Positions 1 to 12,383 of a stretch of DNA of 64,000 nucleotides are shown one piece after another. The translations under genes and the position numbers were made by a program. Below the pieces are notes generated by a model. It did not search any database and was not told the DNA's origin. It worked only from the letters and a program-made list of their open reading frames with translations. Origin of the DNA: Paramyrothecium sp. XJ0827 (taxonomy: Eukaryota; Ascomycota; Sordariomycetes; Hypocreales; Stachybotryaceae); assembly GCA_020881915.1 (NCBI GenBank), contig JAJFPB010000003.1:62001-126000 (forward strand). The letters run 5' to 3'. How positions within the stretch are numbered: position 1 is the stretch's first letter; each line of letters starts with the position of its first letter.

Positions 1-3000
1 ATTATAGTCTTATATAAAGAGTAAGAGATAATCTAGGTAATATACTTTAAGTAAGATAATAAATATTTAAAGCTTACTTAGGGTACTATTAAAGGGCTTA
101 GGCTTTCTAATTTATAGAATAGCTTCCTTATTTTTCTAGGCCCCTATAGCTCTACTAAGATTTATATTTTAGAGTTATTTAAGTATTTTTCTATTTTTTT
201 TTAATTTCTTTATATAGAGTTATATTATATTAGCTATTTCCTTTTTTAGGTTCTTAATAAGTTACTTAAACTTATAAGCTTATTAAGTATTAAGGATATT
301 ATCTTAAAGTTAATTAAGCTTTTTATTAGTAATTTAAATATTCTTCTAGACTTTTACTTATAGGGTAGTAATTTTATTATTATTATTAAAATCTATTTAT
401 AAGGCTAGATCTTTACCTATAATAATATTATCTCCTAAGGGGGTTTTCTTAGGAGTAATCTTAGTAGGTAGAGGCCTTAGTACTATAGGGCAGGCTACCT
501 CCTTTTCCTTAGGGGTTAACTTAATTAACTTACCTACTATTTCTAATATTACTTTAGGTATAATAGTATTACCTAGAATAAGAGCTATTAATATATAATA
601 ATTAGGAGTAGCTTTATACTAAAAGATATAAGGTAGCTAAGGATTACTAGGGATCTATTTATTCTTAGATAAAATAATAGAAAAGTATTTAAAGTATATA
701 AGAGGTTATTACTAATTTATAAGAGAATAGTATAATAAAGGTTATCTTAGGGACTATATATTATTAATAGCTAGTAGTCTTCTATCTATTCTAAGGTAGA
801 ATTCTCCTATTTATATACTTATTATAATTACTCCATTAGGGTAATTACTAGTATACTTAGTTTAATATACTTAGTTATAGTATATAAGTATATATATATA
901 ATTAGCCCCTTCCTTACTTGGTATTATATAGGAATTTACCTATATCCTTAGTTCCGGGGTAGTTAGGTACTAGCCCCTTTTCTGCCTTATTAGGCGGGGA
1001 CTATATTCTACTAGATCCCTAGGATGGCTATATTACGCCTAATATATTCCCCTATTATCTATCTAAACCTCTGGCTATATTGGTCCTATGTAACTATATC
1101 CTTAGTAAGGACCGGTATATATTTAAATTATAGTCTACTAATTAGTTTACCTAGTTTTTCTACGTAGCATCTATTATAACTAGTACGGGTTATATTTATT
1201 CCGTACTAGCTTAGTTACGGGGTTAGTATGGGTTGTAATAAATAACCTATAGCTTCTTCTTTAGGTTTTATACTTTAATCTTTATATCTCTATATTTAAG
1301 AAAAAATAGATATTATACTTCTATATAAATAACTTCCCCTTATATATATAAGAAATAAGTAAATCTCTTAAATAAATTAAAAATATATAATATTATACTT
1401 AAATCTAGGATTACTAAGTCTTATAATAGGTATTTACTACTTATTATTAGGAAAGATACTATCTTTATTAATATATAAGTATATTCTACTTCTAATTAAC
1501 TTAAAGTCTTTATTAAAGGCTTTTTTTCTTTTATAAGTTTTATATATAACTCTTATACTTCCTTATTTTCTTTTAATCTTTTTTTTTAATTCTTTAAGAG
1601 GCCTTTATATCTCTTATATTTTAAAGATATACTTTAAGGAAATACTATTTAATATAAAGTACTATTTAAATTATAATAAAACTTATTATATAGAATATAC
1701 TTTTTCTTTTTATATTTTAGTAATTTACTTTTCTCTATATATTAGTATTTAATAAATTATAATCTTAATTCTTTAGGTAATAAGTCTATTTATTTTTTAG
1801 AATCTAGTTTTAAGCCTTAGAATATTAATTTAAAGCTCCCTTTTAAGATCTATTCCTTAGTAAGCTTTTAAAGTATTAATTTACTTTTCTAAAGCTCCTA
1901 TTAAAATTATATAATAAAAGTTAAGGGAAGGTATATTCTATTTTTAATTATATCCTTATTTTAATTTCCTTCTATATAAATAAAGATATTAAATCTCTAC
2001 CTTAACTTTCCCTTTATATTATTAAATTATATTCTAGAGCTTTATATTTCTACTATATTTCTAAGCTTTATAATATATAGTATTTACTTCTATTTTATAA
2101 TCTAGTCTTCCTAACTAATTTTAAGGTTTAAGGCTTTATTTAATACCTTAAAATAGTTTTCCTAAGCTCTTTTATATTAATAAGTATTATTTACTTTATA
2201 TACTAATTTAAGGTTCTAAAAGAACTAGAAGATATTATTATATTATATAAGAAGTTTATTTCTAGCCTTATAGGTATTTATTATAGGGGCATAAGTCTTA
2301 ATATAATATAAATTAATCTTCTTAATTATCTAGTTTAAGATATTATAAATTCTATTTACTTTCTTATTATATATCTCTAAGTTATAGTAATAAAGTAATA
2401 TTTTATTTCTTAGAGCCTCCTTATTTATATCTTAAAGATTAAAATAACTCTCTATAACTTATTTCTTAGCTTTAGGGCTTAATAATAGCCCTAGATCCTT
2501 AGTTTACTATTTTAGGTATTAAGATATATATAGCCTTTTTAGCTCTTCTCTCTACTTCTTATTAAAGTCTTTTAGATTACTTAAATAAGTAAGGTAATAG
2601 ATCCTTTTAGTAGTAATCTTTATATTATATATTTATTTAAATCTATTCTAGTTCTTAAGGTAATTTAATAGGTAGATCTTAGTACCTATAATTAAGGATA
2701 TTATTATCTCTATTAGTATAACTAAATATAGCTCTCTTTATTTAATTATAGCTTATTTTAGTAATTATAGCTACCTTAATATAGTATAACTCTAAGACTC
2801 TTAATTATTAGATTATAGGGATTATAAGATATATAAACTATTCTTGCCCCACTTCTTTTAGTAGTTTATAGGGCCTTTATCTAATTAAAGCTATACTAAA
2901 TATATTTAAGCTTTATATTTACCTTTTAAGCCGCGAAGTCTTAGTACATACTGCACTTATACACAGGGCCTCTGGTCCAACAATAGCTATGACCTTAGGC

Positions 3001-4860
3001 AGTACAGCCGCCCCTTTTCTAGTCCTTATATTACTTAAAGGAGGTAATTAGATTATTATCTTTTTAATATCTACAGTGCTTATTAGTGTAGCTAGATAGG
3101 TAAATTATCTTTAAGTCCTTAGATATAATGTAGCTTATATGTAATAGTATGCTTAGATAGCCGGTTAATAGAACCTGTAGCGAAATTATAGCTACCTACT
3201 TCTAACTCTAATTAGTCTAAATAGCCTATTTACACTCTTTACTTATGGAGTTTATATTACTAATAAATATTAATTACTAGGAGTTATTCTACTATATTTA
3301 TCTATTATATTATCTTGTATTTAGATAGTAATTAAATAGATTAAGGTTATTAAGAATATCTATAGGTCTCTGCCCTCTTAGCTCTCTTAACCCTCTTAAT
3401 AAATATAAAGTTAACTCTTAAAAGTTATCACGACCTGACCCAAGGTTATAACTAAGCCGTAGAGTATTATATAACATAATATATAAATGCCATACTAGCC
3501 TCGGGCTACTAGCCTTAGGATAGGCTAGCCCCTATACTACTAGTATAACCCACGGGCTAGCCCCCAATATACTAGCCTAAATTAAATACTAGTACAAAAG
3601 AAGGGCTAGAAGTAAGAGACTAGAAATAAAAGGATAGAAATAGAAAAAAATATCTAATAGAAATAAAGACCTATATAAAAGAAGATTCCTATAAATAAGA
3701 CTAGAAGTATAGAAGTATTACCTAAAGAGATTACCTTCTATAATATTCCTAGAAGTACTATATATTATAATCTAAGGAGTACTCTCCTATATACTCTAGG
3801 AGAGGGAATTATATATATAAATAGGAGGTTCTATATATTATATCTAGATTAGAACCTACTAGCTATTAATAATATATAGTCCCTAAGATATTCTTTAATT
3901 AGTTTCTAGAGAAGAAGTCTTATAAACTAGTAATAAGTAATCTATTACTTTAAGAGGGAATCCTATTCCCTATATTAGATAATAAACTATAAAACTACCT
4001 ACCCTATACTTAGGTCTAGGCCCGGTTAGTATATTACTTTAGGTATTAATTATAATCCTATAAATTAATTTATTTATAGCTATTTTAGTAATATATTTTA
4101 ATACTATTCTTATTATACTTTATATTCCTATAATTATTATATTTAAATCTAATAACTAGTAGTACTATATATAGTATTAGGGCTATTTCTAGTAGTAGTA
4201 ACTTAAATACCTTAATTTTATTTACTTTTTATAATAATCCCTTAATTTAGTTAGTTCTTACTTAAATAGCTCTATACTTAATACTAGATATAAACTTACT
4301 ATAGTAGTATTATAAATATAACTTAATCTCTAATATAATATATATATATATATATAACTTATAAATTAAAAATAAATACTTAAGTAATTTAATAAATAAG
4401 TATAATTCCTCTATAATAATATAATAAATATAATTAGTATATTTATTCTATATTCTTTTTCTTTATTTTTAATAACTTCTTTCTTCTTTTTTTTTATTTT
4501 TATTTTTACTATTTTTATTACTATATAACTACTCTTATTTCTTCTACTATATTTACTCTAGCCTTAATATTCTAGTTTAGTATAACTATTATAAATATTA
4601 TATATTTAATCTACTCTTAATAACTAATACTATAATTATAGTAAATTTAATTTAATTACTATATTTTATAGATAATTTAATATCTTATAAAAATAAATAA
4701 GTAAAATAGCCTAGTATTTACCTTTAAATTAGATACTTTTTATATATATTTTACTATTATAGCTCTAATTTAATAAGGTATTAAAATCTAATCTATTCTA
4801 CTATTTAGTAAATATACTAAGACTTTTTTTACTATGGGGCTTTAAACTATTAGACTATTT
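1..4860. repeat. RIP-degraded AT-rich repeat block
   Basis: The stretch is almost entirely A/T, extremely rich in TA dinucleotides and poor in CA/TG, and has no open frame of 60 codons on either strand. This is the signature of C-to-T changes at CpA left by repeat-induced point mutation on transposon copies. Less mutated islands with normal base composition survive at about 950-1100, 2930-3060 and 3425-3560. No terminal repeats or protein motifs could be assigned. The block ends sharply near 4865-4920, where normal composition resumes. Confidence 0.85.
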
Positions 4861-5126
4861 AATAATCCGCGCATTAAGGATAGGCCCTAACCCTAAGGCC
4901 CTATTTAATGTGAATTAACGGGGGTGAGCTGAAGGATAAAGTGGCCGCGATGGATGTAAAGGTTATGGCTTAAATGCGTCTGAGAGATGGTGTATTTAGA
5001 TCTCAGCTACCAAATAATACAAGTTATGCCTTGTTAGGCAAGTCTGTGGTGCCCGCAGAAAATGGTGCAATATGGCATCTCCCCAACACGTCAATGTTGA
5101 GGGATTACACTTGTCAGGACTTCGTA

Positions 5127-6089
5127 TCAGATGTCGCTGATGAATGCCAGAAGACTAAATAGCATATCCGTATTAACGCGGCATCCCTCACCCAGTTGAA
5201 GTGACCTGCGAAAGCCATGCCATAGCCAAGTGGCCACGTCTCCCTGGTTCATACCTCTTAAGTTCTGCTGTGCGATGAGAATATATGCCTCTGAGCAAAG
5301 CATTGTGAGCTCGCCGTAAGGGTTTTCTTGATGGTAGGCTTCCATCACTGGCTGGAACACGTATCCAGGCATTAGGAGAGGGGTCTCCTGACTCGGAACG
5401 AGGGCCATTCCATCTGTTGGGTTGACGGGCAGTTGTGAAACCGATGAGGATTCATTAGAGCAACATGGTGTCATTGGGGTCAATATATAGTCCTGTATGA
5501 CTGTTGCGGGTAGCAAACTTCTAGCATCTGCAACGGCCTGGTTTGGCGCAGATTCAGTAACCGGCAGAGACTCGGGTATGAATTCAGATGACTGAGCCAT
5601 GAGGATAAGCGCCTGAGGGCTTTCAGTGGGTGGAGAGATGAAGGCGTTGACTTCCGATCCAGATTGGTCATCGGAAACCATTGGCTCGGCAGAAGCCGGG
5701 GCGGGCAGTTCCCAAACGCCAAGATCTTCTGTGTCAGAGAGCGAACCGTATGCCTGAACCGCTTCGCCATGAGTGTTGGTGAGAGGTAGCGGCGATGTGT
5801 CATGCTGACTTTGAGATTGTTGCGGCTGCAGCGTACGATAATCCGCCTCATTTTGGTCATGCGGCTGGCGGCGGCGGCATCGAGCCAACGCCGCTTGAAG
5901 AGTTCCCACCTGATCTCTGAGGGTCGAAATAGTCTGTTCTGCTTCGCCGAGCTTTTGTTCCAGCGTTGCGATATGGTCTTTCCGACGAGCACGATGCCGA
6001 CGCTGATTCTTGCGAACCCGCTCCAGCGTGTGCTGGGCTGAAACCCGTTTGGTCCTGCGTCGTGGCGTCGAAGGTGATCCCGGAGCCAT
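5127..6089 (-). CDS. bZIP transcription factor, divergent from arsM
   Basis: A single-exon 320-residue protein. Residues about 10-40 form a basic region with the N-x7-R type signature (KNQRRHRARRKDH), followed directly by a leucine-zipper-like coiled coil to about residue 70. The middle is Ser/Pro/Gln-rich. The last 60 residues carry a conserved block (AQQNLRG... GEGCRV...LLAFISDI) that I associate with a fungal bZIP group often found beside metabolic clusters; that association is from memory. It is transcribed away from the arsenite methyltransferase across about 507 bp, so it is the natural candidate regulator of that gene. The ATG at 6089 is the first in frame and gives a complete basic region. 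The target metal response is inference. Confidence 0.85.
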   Translation of the reverse strand: MAPGSPSTPRRRTKRVSAQHTLERVRKNQRRHRARRKDHIATLEQKLGEAEQTISTLRDQVGTLQAALARCRRRQPHDQNEADYRTLQPQQSQSQHDTSPLPLTNTHGEAVQAYGSLSDTEDLGVWELPAPASAEPMVSDDQSGSEVNAFISPPTESPQALILMAQSSEFIPESLPVTESAPNQAVADARSLLPATVIQDYILTPMTPCCSNESSSVSQLPVNPTDGMALVPSQETPLLMPGYVFQPVMEAYHQENPYGELTMLCSEAYILIAQQNLRGMNQGDVATWLWHGFRRSLQLGEGCRVNTDMLFSLLAFISDI

Positions 6090-6105
6090 GGTGAGTCGAT
6101 ATCAT

Positions 6106-6485
6106 CGATATGTCACCGATGGGATCCAAGCTTCAGCCTGTTCCATTTATCTCCGGTCTAAAATGGTGACACATCGATATCGCGTTTTAGTCAGCATTTA
6201 CCCCCGTCCTTCTCGGCTAATGGCTACAAACGACCTATAATTGGACGCCACTTCTTAACACTCTGACCGGAATACGTAATTGCATCAGACCATTGTGTGC
6301 GGCAAGTGTGGCCAATGCCGAAAAGGTGGATGAAGATGTCTCCAATACAGGAGGCTGGATGGAAGCGCAAGTCGAACCTCCCCTCTAGGGCGAGCCTCCA
6401 GTCAGTCTCTCCGATCAGATGATTATGCCGATTCTATTTTGATTGTCCAGGATACCACTTGAATGTTTTAAATGATGACATATCG
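6106..6485. promoter_or_regulatory. three related TGAC-type motifs in the bZIP/arsM divergent promoter
   Basis: The sequence TGACATATCG occurs at 6476-6485 and exactly, in reverse orientation, at 6106-6115. A variant TGACACATCGATATCG lies at 6168-6183 (a GG precedes it at 6165-6166). TGAC is a typical bZIP half-site and CGATATC adds a palindromic core. Two copies sit beside the bZIP start and one lies about 110 bp upstream of the arsM start, as expected for auto- and co-regulation. Repetition is seen directly; binding is inference. Confidence 0.45.
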
Positions 6486-6596
6486 ACGCGCTCGCAAGGA
6501 CTATATATGTACGTGTACATTCGCGAACGGGGCAGGTCCATCACCCCACCACGACGCATTTATTTACCAGTCATAAACTCACATTTGATACTCTCA

Positions 6597-7769
6597 ATGG
6601 AGCCTAAGGAGATCTACGACCAAGTTAATAAGCGGTACGGCTCAATCGCCAAGAGCAGCACCGGCCAGTATGAGCAGACAGTCGCGAAAGCCTTTGGATA
6701 CACAGAAGAAGAGCTCGCTGGCGTTCCTGAGGGTGCGAATCTGGGATTGAGCTGCGGCAACCCAATTGCACTTGCAAGGCTGAGAGAGGTGTGTATGCCC
6801 ATCCCTGCGCCGTGTCGTTTCGCTGACAGTCAAAAGGCCGAAACCGTCATTGATCTTGGGTCTGGCGCTGGCTTCGATGTGTTTACAGCTGCAAAGAGAG
6901 TTGGCCTTAAAGGCAAGGCCGTCGGAGTTGACATGAACAAGGTGCAAGCTCTTGCCTTCCGGATAGAGTCTAACATCTGTCTAATACAGCGTAATAGAAT
7001 ATGATCGACAAGGCGAATGCCAACAAAGCTCACACCAACGCCTTAAACGTTCAGTTTATCGAGAGCGTCATCACGTCCATCGCGCTACCCGACAACACTG
7101 CTGACTGCATCATTAGCAATTGCGTCATCAACCTTATCCCCGCAGAGGACAAACAGCTTGCATTTAATGAGATGTTCCGACTACTCAAGCCCGGCGGACG
7201 AGTTGCCATCAGTGACATACTCGCGCGCAAAGAGTTTACCGAGGATATTAAGAAGAACATTGCTCTATATGTTGGGTGCGTTGCGGGAGCTAGCCAGGTC
7301 AGCGAGTATGATGCGTTTCTCAAGAATGCAGGCTTTAACGGTAAACCGAATTGTCCCACTGAGGTATGATAGAGACTAATTGGTCTTTGCCAGACGTTCT
7401 CATCGTGGACAGCAAGAATGACTTGAATGTGTACTTTACCGCCACCGAGACCAAACCATCGTGTTGTGGATCAGACGCCGTTAAAGAAGGAAAGGAGGTA
7501 TCGCCTTGTTGCAGTGTAGAGGCGAGAGAGAGTTGCTGCAAGCCGGAGAAAAAGCAGTCATGCTGCAGAACTAACTCGTCGGCGTGTACTTGCCAGAACC
7601 AGACGAGTTCAATGGCCAGTGAAGCCAAGACACTCGCTACTCAATTGGGGATCACAGACTTGAACGAATGGGCAGGTAAGGACACTGGACGCTTAGCCTC
7701 CTAGAGATCGCCAACTAACCCTTCCCAGGCTCCTTCCAGGTGTATGCTGTCAAGCCCGCGGCGAACTGA
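6597..7769 (+). CDS. arsM: arsenite S-adenosylmethionine methyltransferase
   Basis: The enzyme transfers methyl groups from SAM to trivalent arsenic in the cytosol, producing methylated and volatile arsenicals. The spliced protein is about 320 residues. The SAM-binding motif DLGSGAGFD lies near residue 70. The three cysteines that bind As(III) in the family are present: GLSCGNP (about C53), SNCVINL (about C141) and YVGCVAGA (about C193). Four introns restore a continuous frame: 6789-6836, 6942-6997, 7341-7393 and 7676-7728, all GT-AG. The start at 6597 ([10 protein letters not shown]) matches the family's usual N-terminus; an upstream in-frame ATG at 6459 is less likely. Residues about 236-280 form a cysteine-rich tail with four CC pairs. 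No arsenite pump or arsenate reductase lies nearby. The gene looks intact. Confidence 0.93.
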
Positions 7770-8184
7770 GAGCACCGTTGAAATCGGTTGACGCCGCCGA
7801 TGGGAGGTTGAAATTTTCGCTAAACATAGAGCGAACTGTTGAAATCCGTTGTCACGGGTCAATGGCTATTCCGGTCCATTGATGGCTGGGATGCGGATGG
7901 TCTTCTAATCAGTAGCTTCCGCTGGTTAGCGTTAGTTTTCTTCTTCTTCTTCAATCAATACAATATGCACATTTCAACACGAATATACCCAAGTATTGCT
8001 CTATTATTGCATGAGACATGCCACTGTGGGTAACAACGTGGGCTATGAGATAGTTACGTCAACACCGATTGCATTTTCCTCGCAGTTGTCACCCAGCCAA
8101 CGTCCGTAGATTCATTTCCGTTTCTGTCAGTGAAGCTACGTAAACCCGAATGCGAGAAGCAATTTAGACTAGGTACGAGGTCCA
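7770..8184. other. intergenic, no gene seen
   Basis: The arsM 3' region. I see a short duplicated phrase around 7775-7855 (the phrase GTTGAAATC-GTTG occurs twice) and no credible open frame, RNA gene or repeat. Confidence 0.5.
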
Positions 8185-9080
8185 TTAGGCCGTTTCATCC
8201 ATGATCTGAAGCACATCGGTGTTCTGAACGACACAGTCTGACCCCTCGGCGCAACCAAGCTCAGCGCGGGCAAGCTTTGAGTCGGGGTGGCCTCTAAGCT
8301 GAGCAAGGATGATCGCGGCCTCTAAACAAGGCATACCATTCGACGTCAATAGACGCCCCTGAGGCGGCTCGGGCAGACAATAGCAAGCGGGATCAATTGA
8401 CAGCATGTGGAAAGAGCTGCCGTAGACGTCTGGCTCACCGACACAGGCGCATGTTGCGTGTTCACTGTTTTGTTTCAGATGGCTGTTGGCGGGGCGTTGT
8501 GGCTCCTGCTTGTAGCTGTCGTGTCTAGACTCTTACGGGGCGAATGTGAATAAGTTCATTCATCTTGGCTTGCTGAGGTGGCAGCTGGCTGGATTGACAA
8601 TGTCAAGCTGGAGGGCGTATGGGCTGCCATGCGTGTCATCCCGGCGATTGACCAGACAATGCCACCGTTGATGGAGATCGCTGTTCAGAAAATGCCGAAC
8701 GGCCCATGGAGTTCTGAAATGGCAGAGAGCCAGGCTTCTCCTGATGCGGACCGTCAACTACTGCTTGCTTCGAGAAAAGCGGCCGGGTAACCAGCCGACG
8801 CTTGGCATGGGAAGTTGAATCTTGAGTGATTCCCCGTTACTCGTCGCAAGATAAGCGTCAACCTTCTCTCTCGTAACATTCCTCGTAGCAAGCATCTCCC
8901 TCAACGCCGCATTCTCCGCCACCACAGCCCTCGCGGCCTGCTGCATCACGAGCGTCGCCTGTGCATCACGGCGCTCGTACTCGAGCATCCGCCGCTGCAG
9001 GTTATTGATGAACTCACGATGGCGGCGGGGGAACGCCGCTGGTTTTCACAGTTGAGGACCAGCGAGGCTGGGGTTCGATT
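8185..9080 (-). pseudogene. broken bZIP transcription factor gene
   Basis: Read on the minus strand, an acceptor-like site just above 9080 leads into a basic region (NCENQRRS) which then shifts frame inside a C-run at about 9025-9032. It continues as RRHREFINNLQRR plus a coiled coil with AENAALREML, to a stop at 8758. A further conserved C-terminal block (EAAIILAQLRGHPDS...ELGC...QIMD) is open at 8185-8406. The two blocks are in my recollection parts of one fungal bZIP family. The frame shift in the DNA-binding region and the stop at 8758 argue for decay, although an intron could explain the 8758-8535 gap. The first exon was not located. Confidence 0.55.
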
Positions 9081-9762
9081 CTGTGAAAATGTGAGAGGGG
9101 TGTAAAGCTTGGGGCTTGATGTCTAATTCATACCTTTCTTAGCATGTCTAGAGAGTAACATCGGTGATGTCTCCATGCTGAACTTGAGTGTGTTGTGGAA
9201 AAGTGTGGTTGAACCGGCTGCATAAGGAAGACAGCTGCGATCATGGAACAGCGAGCTGAAGTTGGCAACCACTCGGACATGATGACGGCATTCAATATGC
9301 GAGTTGTCGCTATCATACACACTTAGAAAAGGGAATCTTGGGTCTGTCTTCACGGGTCTGAGGAGACTTTAGACCAGAGAACCATGACAGGAAGAGACAC
9401 GAAGAGTGCTCACTCGCATCCTGCTCCGAGTCCCACACCGGTCAAGAAATATATTGATAGCATCCCACAGTGCTAGTCGTCCACTGCCGTCTTGGTGGTT
9501 AATGTGTGTCAGAATGGTTTGCCAAACAAGCTTCAGACACATAAGCAGAGGTTGGATATACACGTCCGGTCACGTTACCGGGCAGGTAGACTGTTGTAAC
9601 CTGATAGAATTCTACATACCACCCAACGTGCTGAACATGAATAGCTGTTACTTGGTTCCTCCAATTCGAGATATCCTAGAAAACATCTCGCTTAGGAAGA
9701 ACTATATTCTGGTAGTTCCTGTTTGATATCCAAGTTAGAGACCATATAGCGCATCTTCTATG

Positions 9763-11278
9763 CTAACTTACATCTCCTTGACTAAGAATTACGACCCGTC
9801 CCAAGCAATGCAGAGATGCGTCTTCCTGTACTGGAACCAAATTGGTTTCTGTCATGCGGCGCGTATGAACAACCTGAAGTGGAACCTCGCAGTCAATCTT
9901 TTCGGCGTAGGCACCATTAATACGTATCCGTAGCGGAATCGAATAAAATCTAGCGACTAATTTGCTGCAAAAAGTTGGCTGCAATCTCTGTACCGAGCTG
10001 ATGGGGATACGAATAGATGTGACCCATGTACCATTCTCGTCTCTGCCCTCTGAGGCATTCTCTGCCGAGGAAGACGTGGAAGAGGTCCTGAACACTTCAT
10101 TGCTAGAAGCCGAGCGCTCAGTCTTGATTGAAGTGTTACCGTTGAAGTGGGATAAGGAATCGGGTTGGCGTGCCGCTCAGTTCTCGACTTGATCATTTGG
10201 GGGCAGCGACGTCCATTTGAGGTTTTGGTACTTTGATTCGCCCACCTTTAGCACGTCGTCGTGCAATCGTAAGAGACCGTCGTCGGTCAGTAACGTCTGT
10301 TTGGGGACACAAGAGAGGCTGCTCGCGGAGTAGTACGTCTTTGCACGAAGCAGCGACGAAACAGTGAAAGAGAAATTAGGTGAAGGATGGAGTGAAGAGG
10401 AAGCAGCGTCAAAGAATATGCGGAGGACAATGTCCGTGGTAACGTTGACGTTCTCAGAACAGTAAACAAGTGCGTCCGGTTCTTCGGTAACCACAGTCAG
10501 AGTTCCGAGATGACGTCCAAACAGATGTTTCCGTAGCTGCCGTTCGACTCTTGTGATGAATTCTCCGGGGAAGCTTAAGATATGAGTTGGCGGTTGCACT
10601 TCCGTATATGGCAGGAAATCAATGTCCTTTTTTGCCTCAGCGGTGACTGGATTGCCGACTCCTAATCCATCAGATTTTCGAAAAGTGACAATGGCCCGCA
10701 AGAAGTACGTGACGGCAGCTTCCGGTCTCGGGACCAGATCAAATTTATCGAAATAGGAATTTTGGCGATTGAATGATGGAGGAAGGCGTTGACAATGTAT
10801 CGGCAGCTCCTCGTTACCGCTTGCTTCTGGCATAATAAACTGAAAAGGGAAGCTATAGGTGCGCCGAGGACCTAGAGCTTCAACGTTATGGCCCGGATAT
10901 GTAACATCTAAGAACTTCCTTATGTCAATGATTACGATGGGTACAGAAGCATGGGCAAACCAACAGTCCAGGTAGACCGAGACCCAGTGCGATCGCGGAT
11001 GTGCGGATCCGTGGGGACTACAAATGCCCATTGCAGACCTATCGTTTTTGTCAAACAGAGCATAGATGAGGGTAACATCTGCCAAGCGCACCTATGAAGC
11101 GGATCGCCACTCGAGTAATGGAGAGCGCCGACTTGGACGTGAGCAGGATCCGTCCTTCCAGCGAGTCGCCTGGCCGAAGCGGCCCGAGCTGCGTCCGACA
11201 TACACCGCAATCAAAAACCTCGATGTTCAACTCAACGCCTTCATGGTCTCTCCGATTGCGTGCCATCGCACAAGTCAT
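9763..11278 (-). CDS. arrestin-like protein
   Basis: Fungal arrestins are adaptors that recruit ubiquitin ligase to plasma-membrane transporters for endocytosis. The first exon (ATG at 11278) carries an arrestin-N start (VELNIEVFDC, then LRPGDSLEG and a strand ending RFIG). After an intron the frame to 10177 shows the PGHNVEALGPRRTYSFPFQFIMPE segment typical of the N-terminal domain and much of the C-terminal domain. The block at 9763-10100 (SIRIPISSVQR... PLRIRI... DCEVPLQVVHT) completes the C-terminal arrestin fold. Exact borders of the first intron near 11050 are uncertain. A TGA at 10177-10179 interrupts an otherwise continuous frame: either a small intron I cannot place or a real nonsense codon. 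Confidence 0.65.
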
Positions 11279-11279
11279 G

Positions 11280-12380
11280 TGCGGTCATGGAGCAAAGAGG
11301 AGGTTTTCGTTGAGATGGTACAGGAACTTCGAAATTCTGGACACGTTTGTTGGCAGTAGTCTTAGTATAATTATAGTCACTCGCATTACTCCATCCAAGC
11401 CAGAGACTCTCACACGGTCGAGTATATCTCCCAGGCTGCTGGGGATGGAGCCGGGTAGCATGACAAAAGGCCGGAAAAAGCGGCACGGGGTCAGACGCCG
11501 TTGCTCTGCGAATGTGCACGGCTGGGCTTGTCACTCCTCCAAAGGAAACAGACACATAGGCTGGAGCAAAGCATTGTCTACGAGCCCCACTGTCAAACAC
11601 CATTTAACTGAAAGTCCTTGTCATGCTCAATGAAAAATTGGCTACAATGAAGGTGCGTGGCCAATAATGCCACGCCCGCTGAAAGCACTTTCCAGGCCAA
11701 ATGATGAGCACGCCAATGGGAGCCTAGCCCATCATGGGACACGACTGACTAGCGACATTAGCTCCGGAGACGACTCTCATGTGACGGCTTTAGGGTCTTG
11801 GGACAGTCGAAGGGAGGCTGACTCTTTAAACGGAAATGCTTTGGAAGCGATTATCTTGTGCGATCATGTTCAAGGTGGTCGGTGGCGCACCAGACAATAC
11901 AGATGGATGGTCCCGCACCAAGATCGACTAGCTGGTGGCCTGCTCTTTGGGAAAAACTCGCAATGTGATATCCGTTGTTTCGTCTCACTCGTCGTTTGAA
12001 CGCAACTGTGGCTGGGGCCGGGGGGAGGGTGGTTATCTGTCAGTCCCTGATCTTGACTGGCTAACAGTTAATCAGAGCACTCCGAGCCACTGACCCCTCA
12101 TCCGAATCGCCATTCATGGCGGCTAGAACACAGTTTTGTACTCCCAACCAAGCCGGCAAGCAACAAGGCAGCTGAACCAGCTCGACGATAAGGAATCTGA
12201 ATAAGTTTGGTGAGCTCAACAACGAGAAATGTTGCTAAAGTTCTGTTCAATACATATCTTGTTTGTGTCGACAGCTCGCAGACCAACAAACTCAGCAATG
12301 TGGAAATCCTTCTTACTATTAGAGATTAATTAAGATTGAAATTGATTGATAGCCTAGAATCATAACCAATTGATACGCTT
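11280..12380. other. intergenic, no supported gene
   Basis: Several open frames of 60-180 codons occur here (for example 11667-11999 on the plus strand) but none has a recognisable domain or plausible gene structure. Nothing else is seen. Confidence 0.4.
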
Positions 12381-12383
12381 CGA

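Noticed and set aside
11094..11633. 179-codon plus-strand open frame
   Set aside because: Antisense to the arrestin first exon and of unbiased composition; no recognisable motif.
11667..11999. 110-codon plus-strand open frame
   Set aside because: No motif, no intron signals, no homologue that I recognise.
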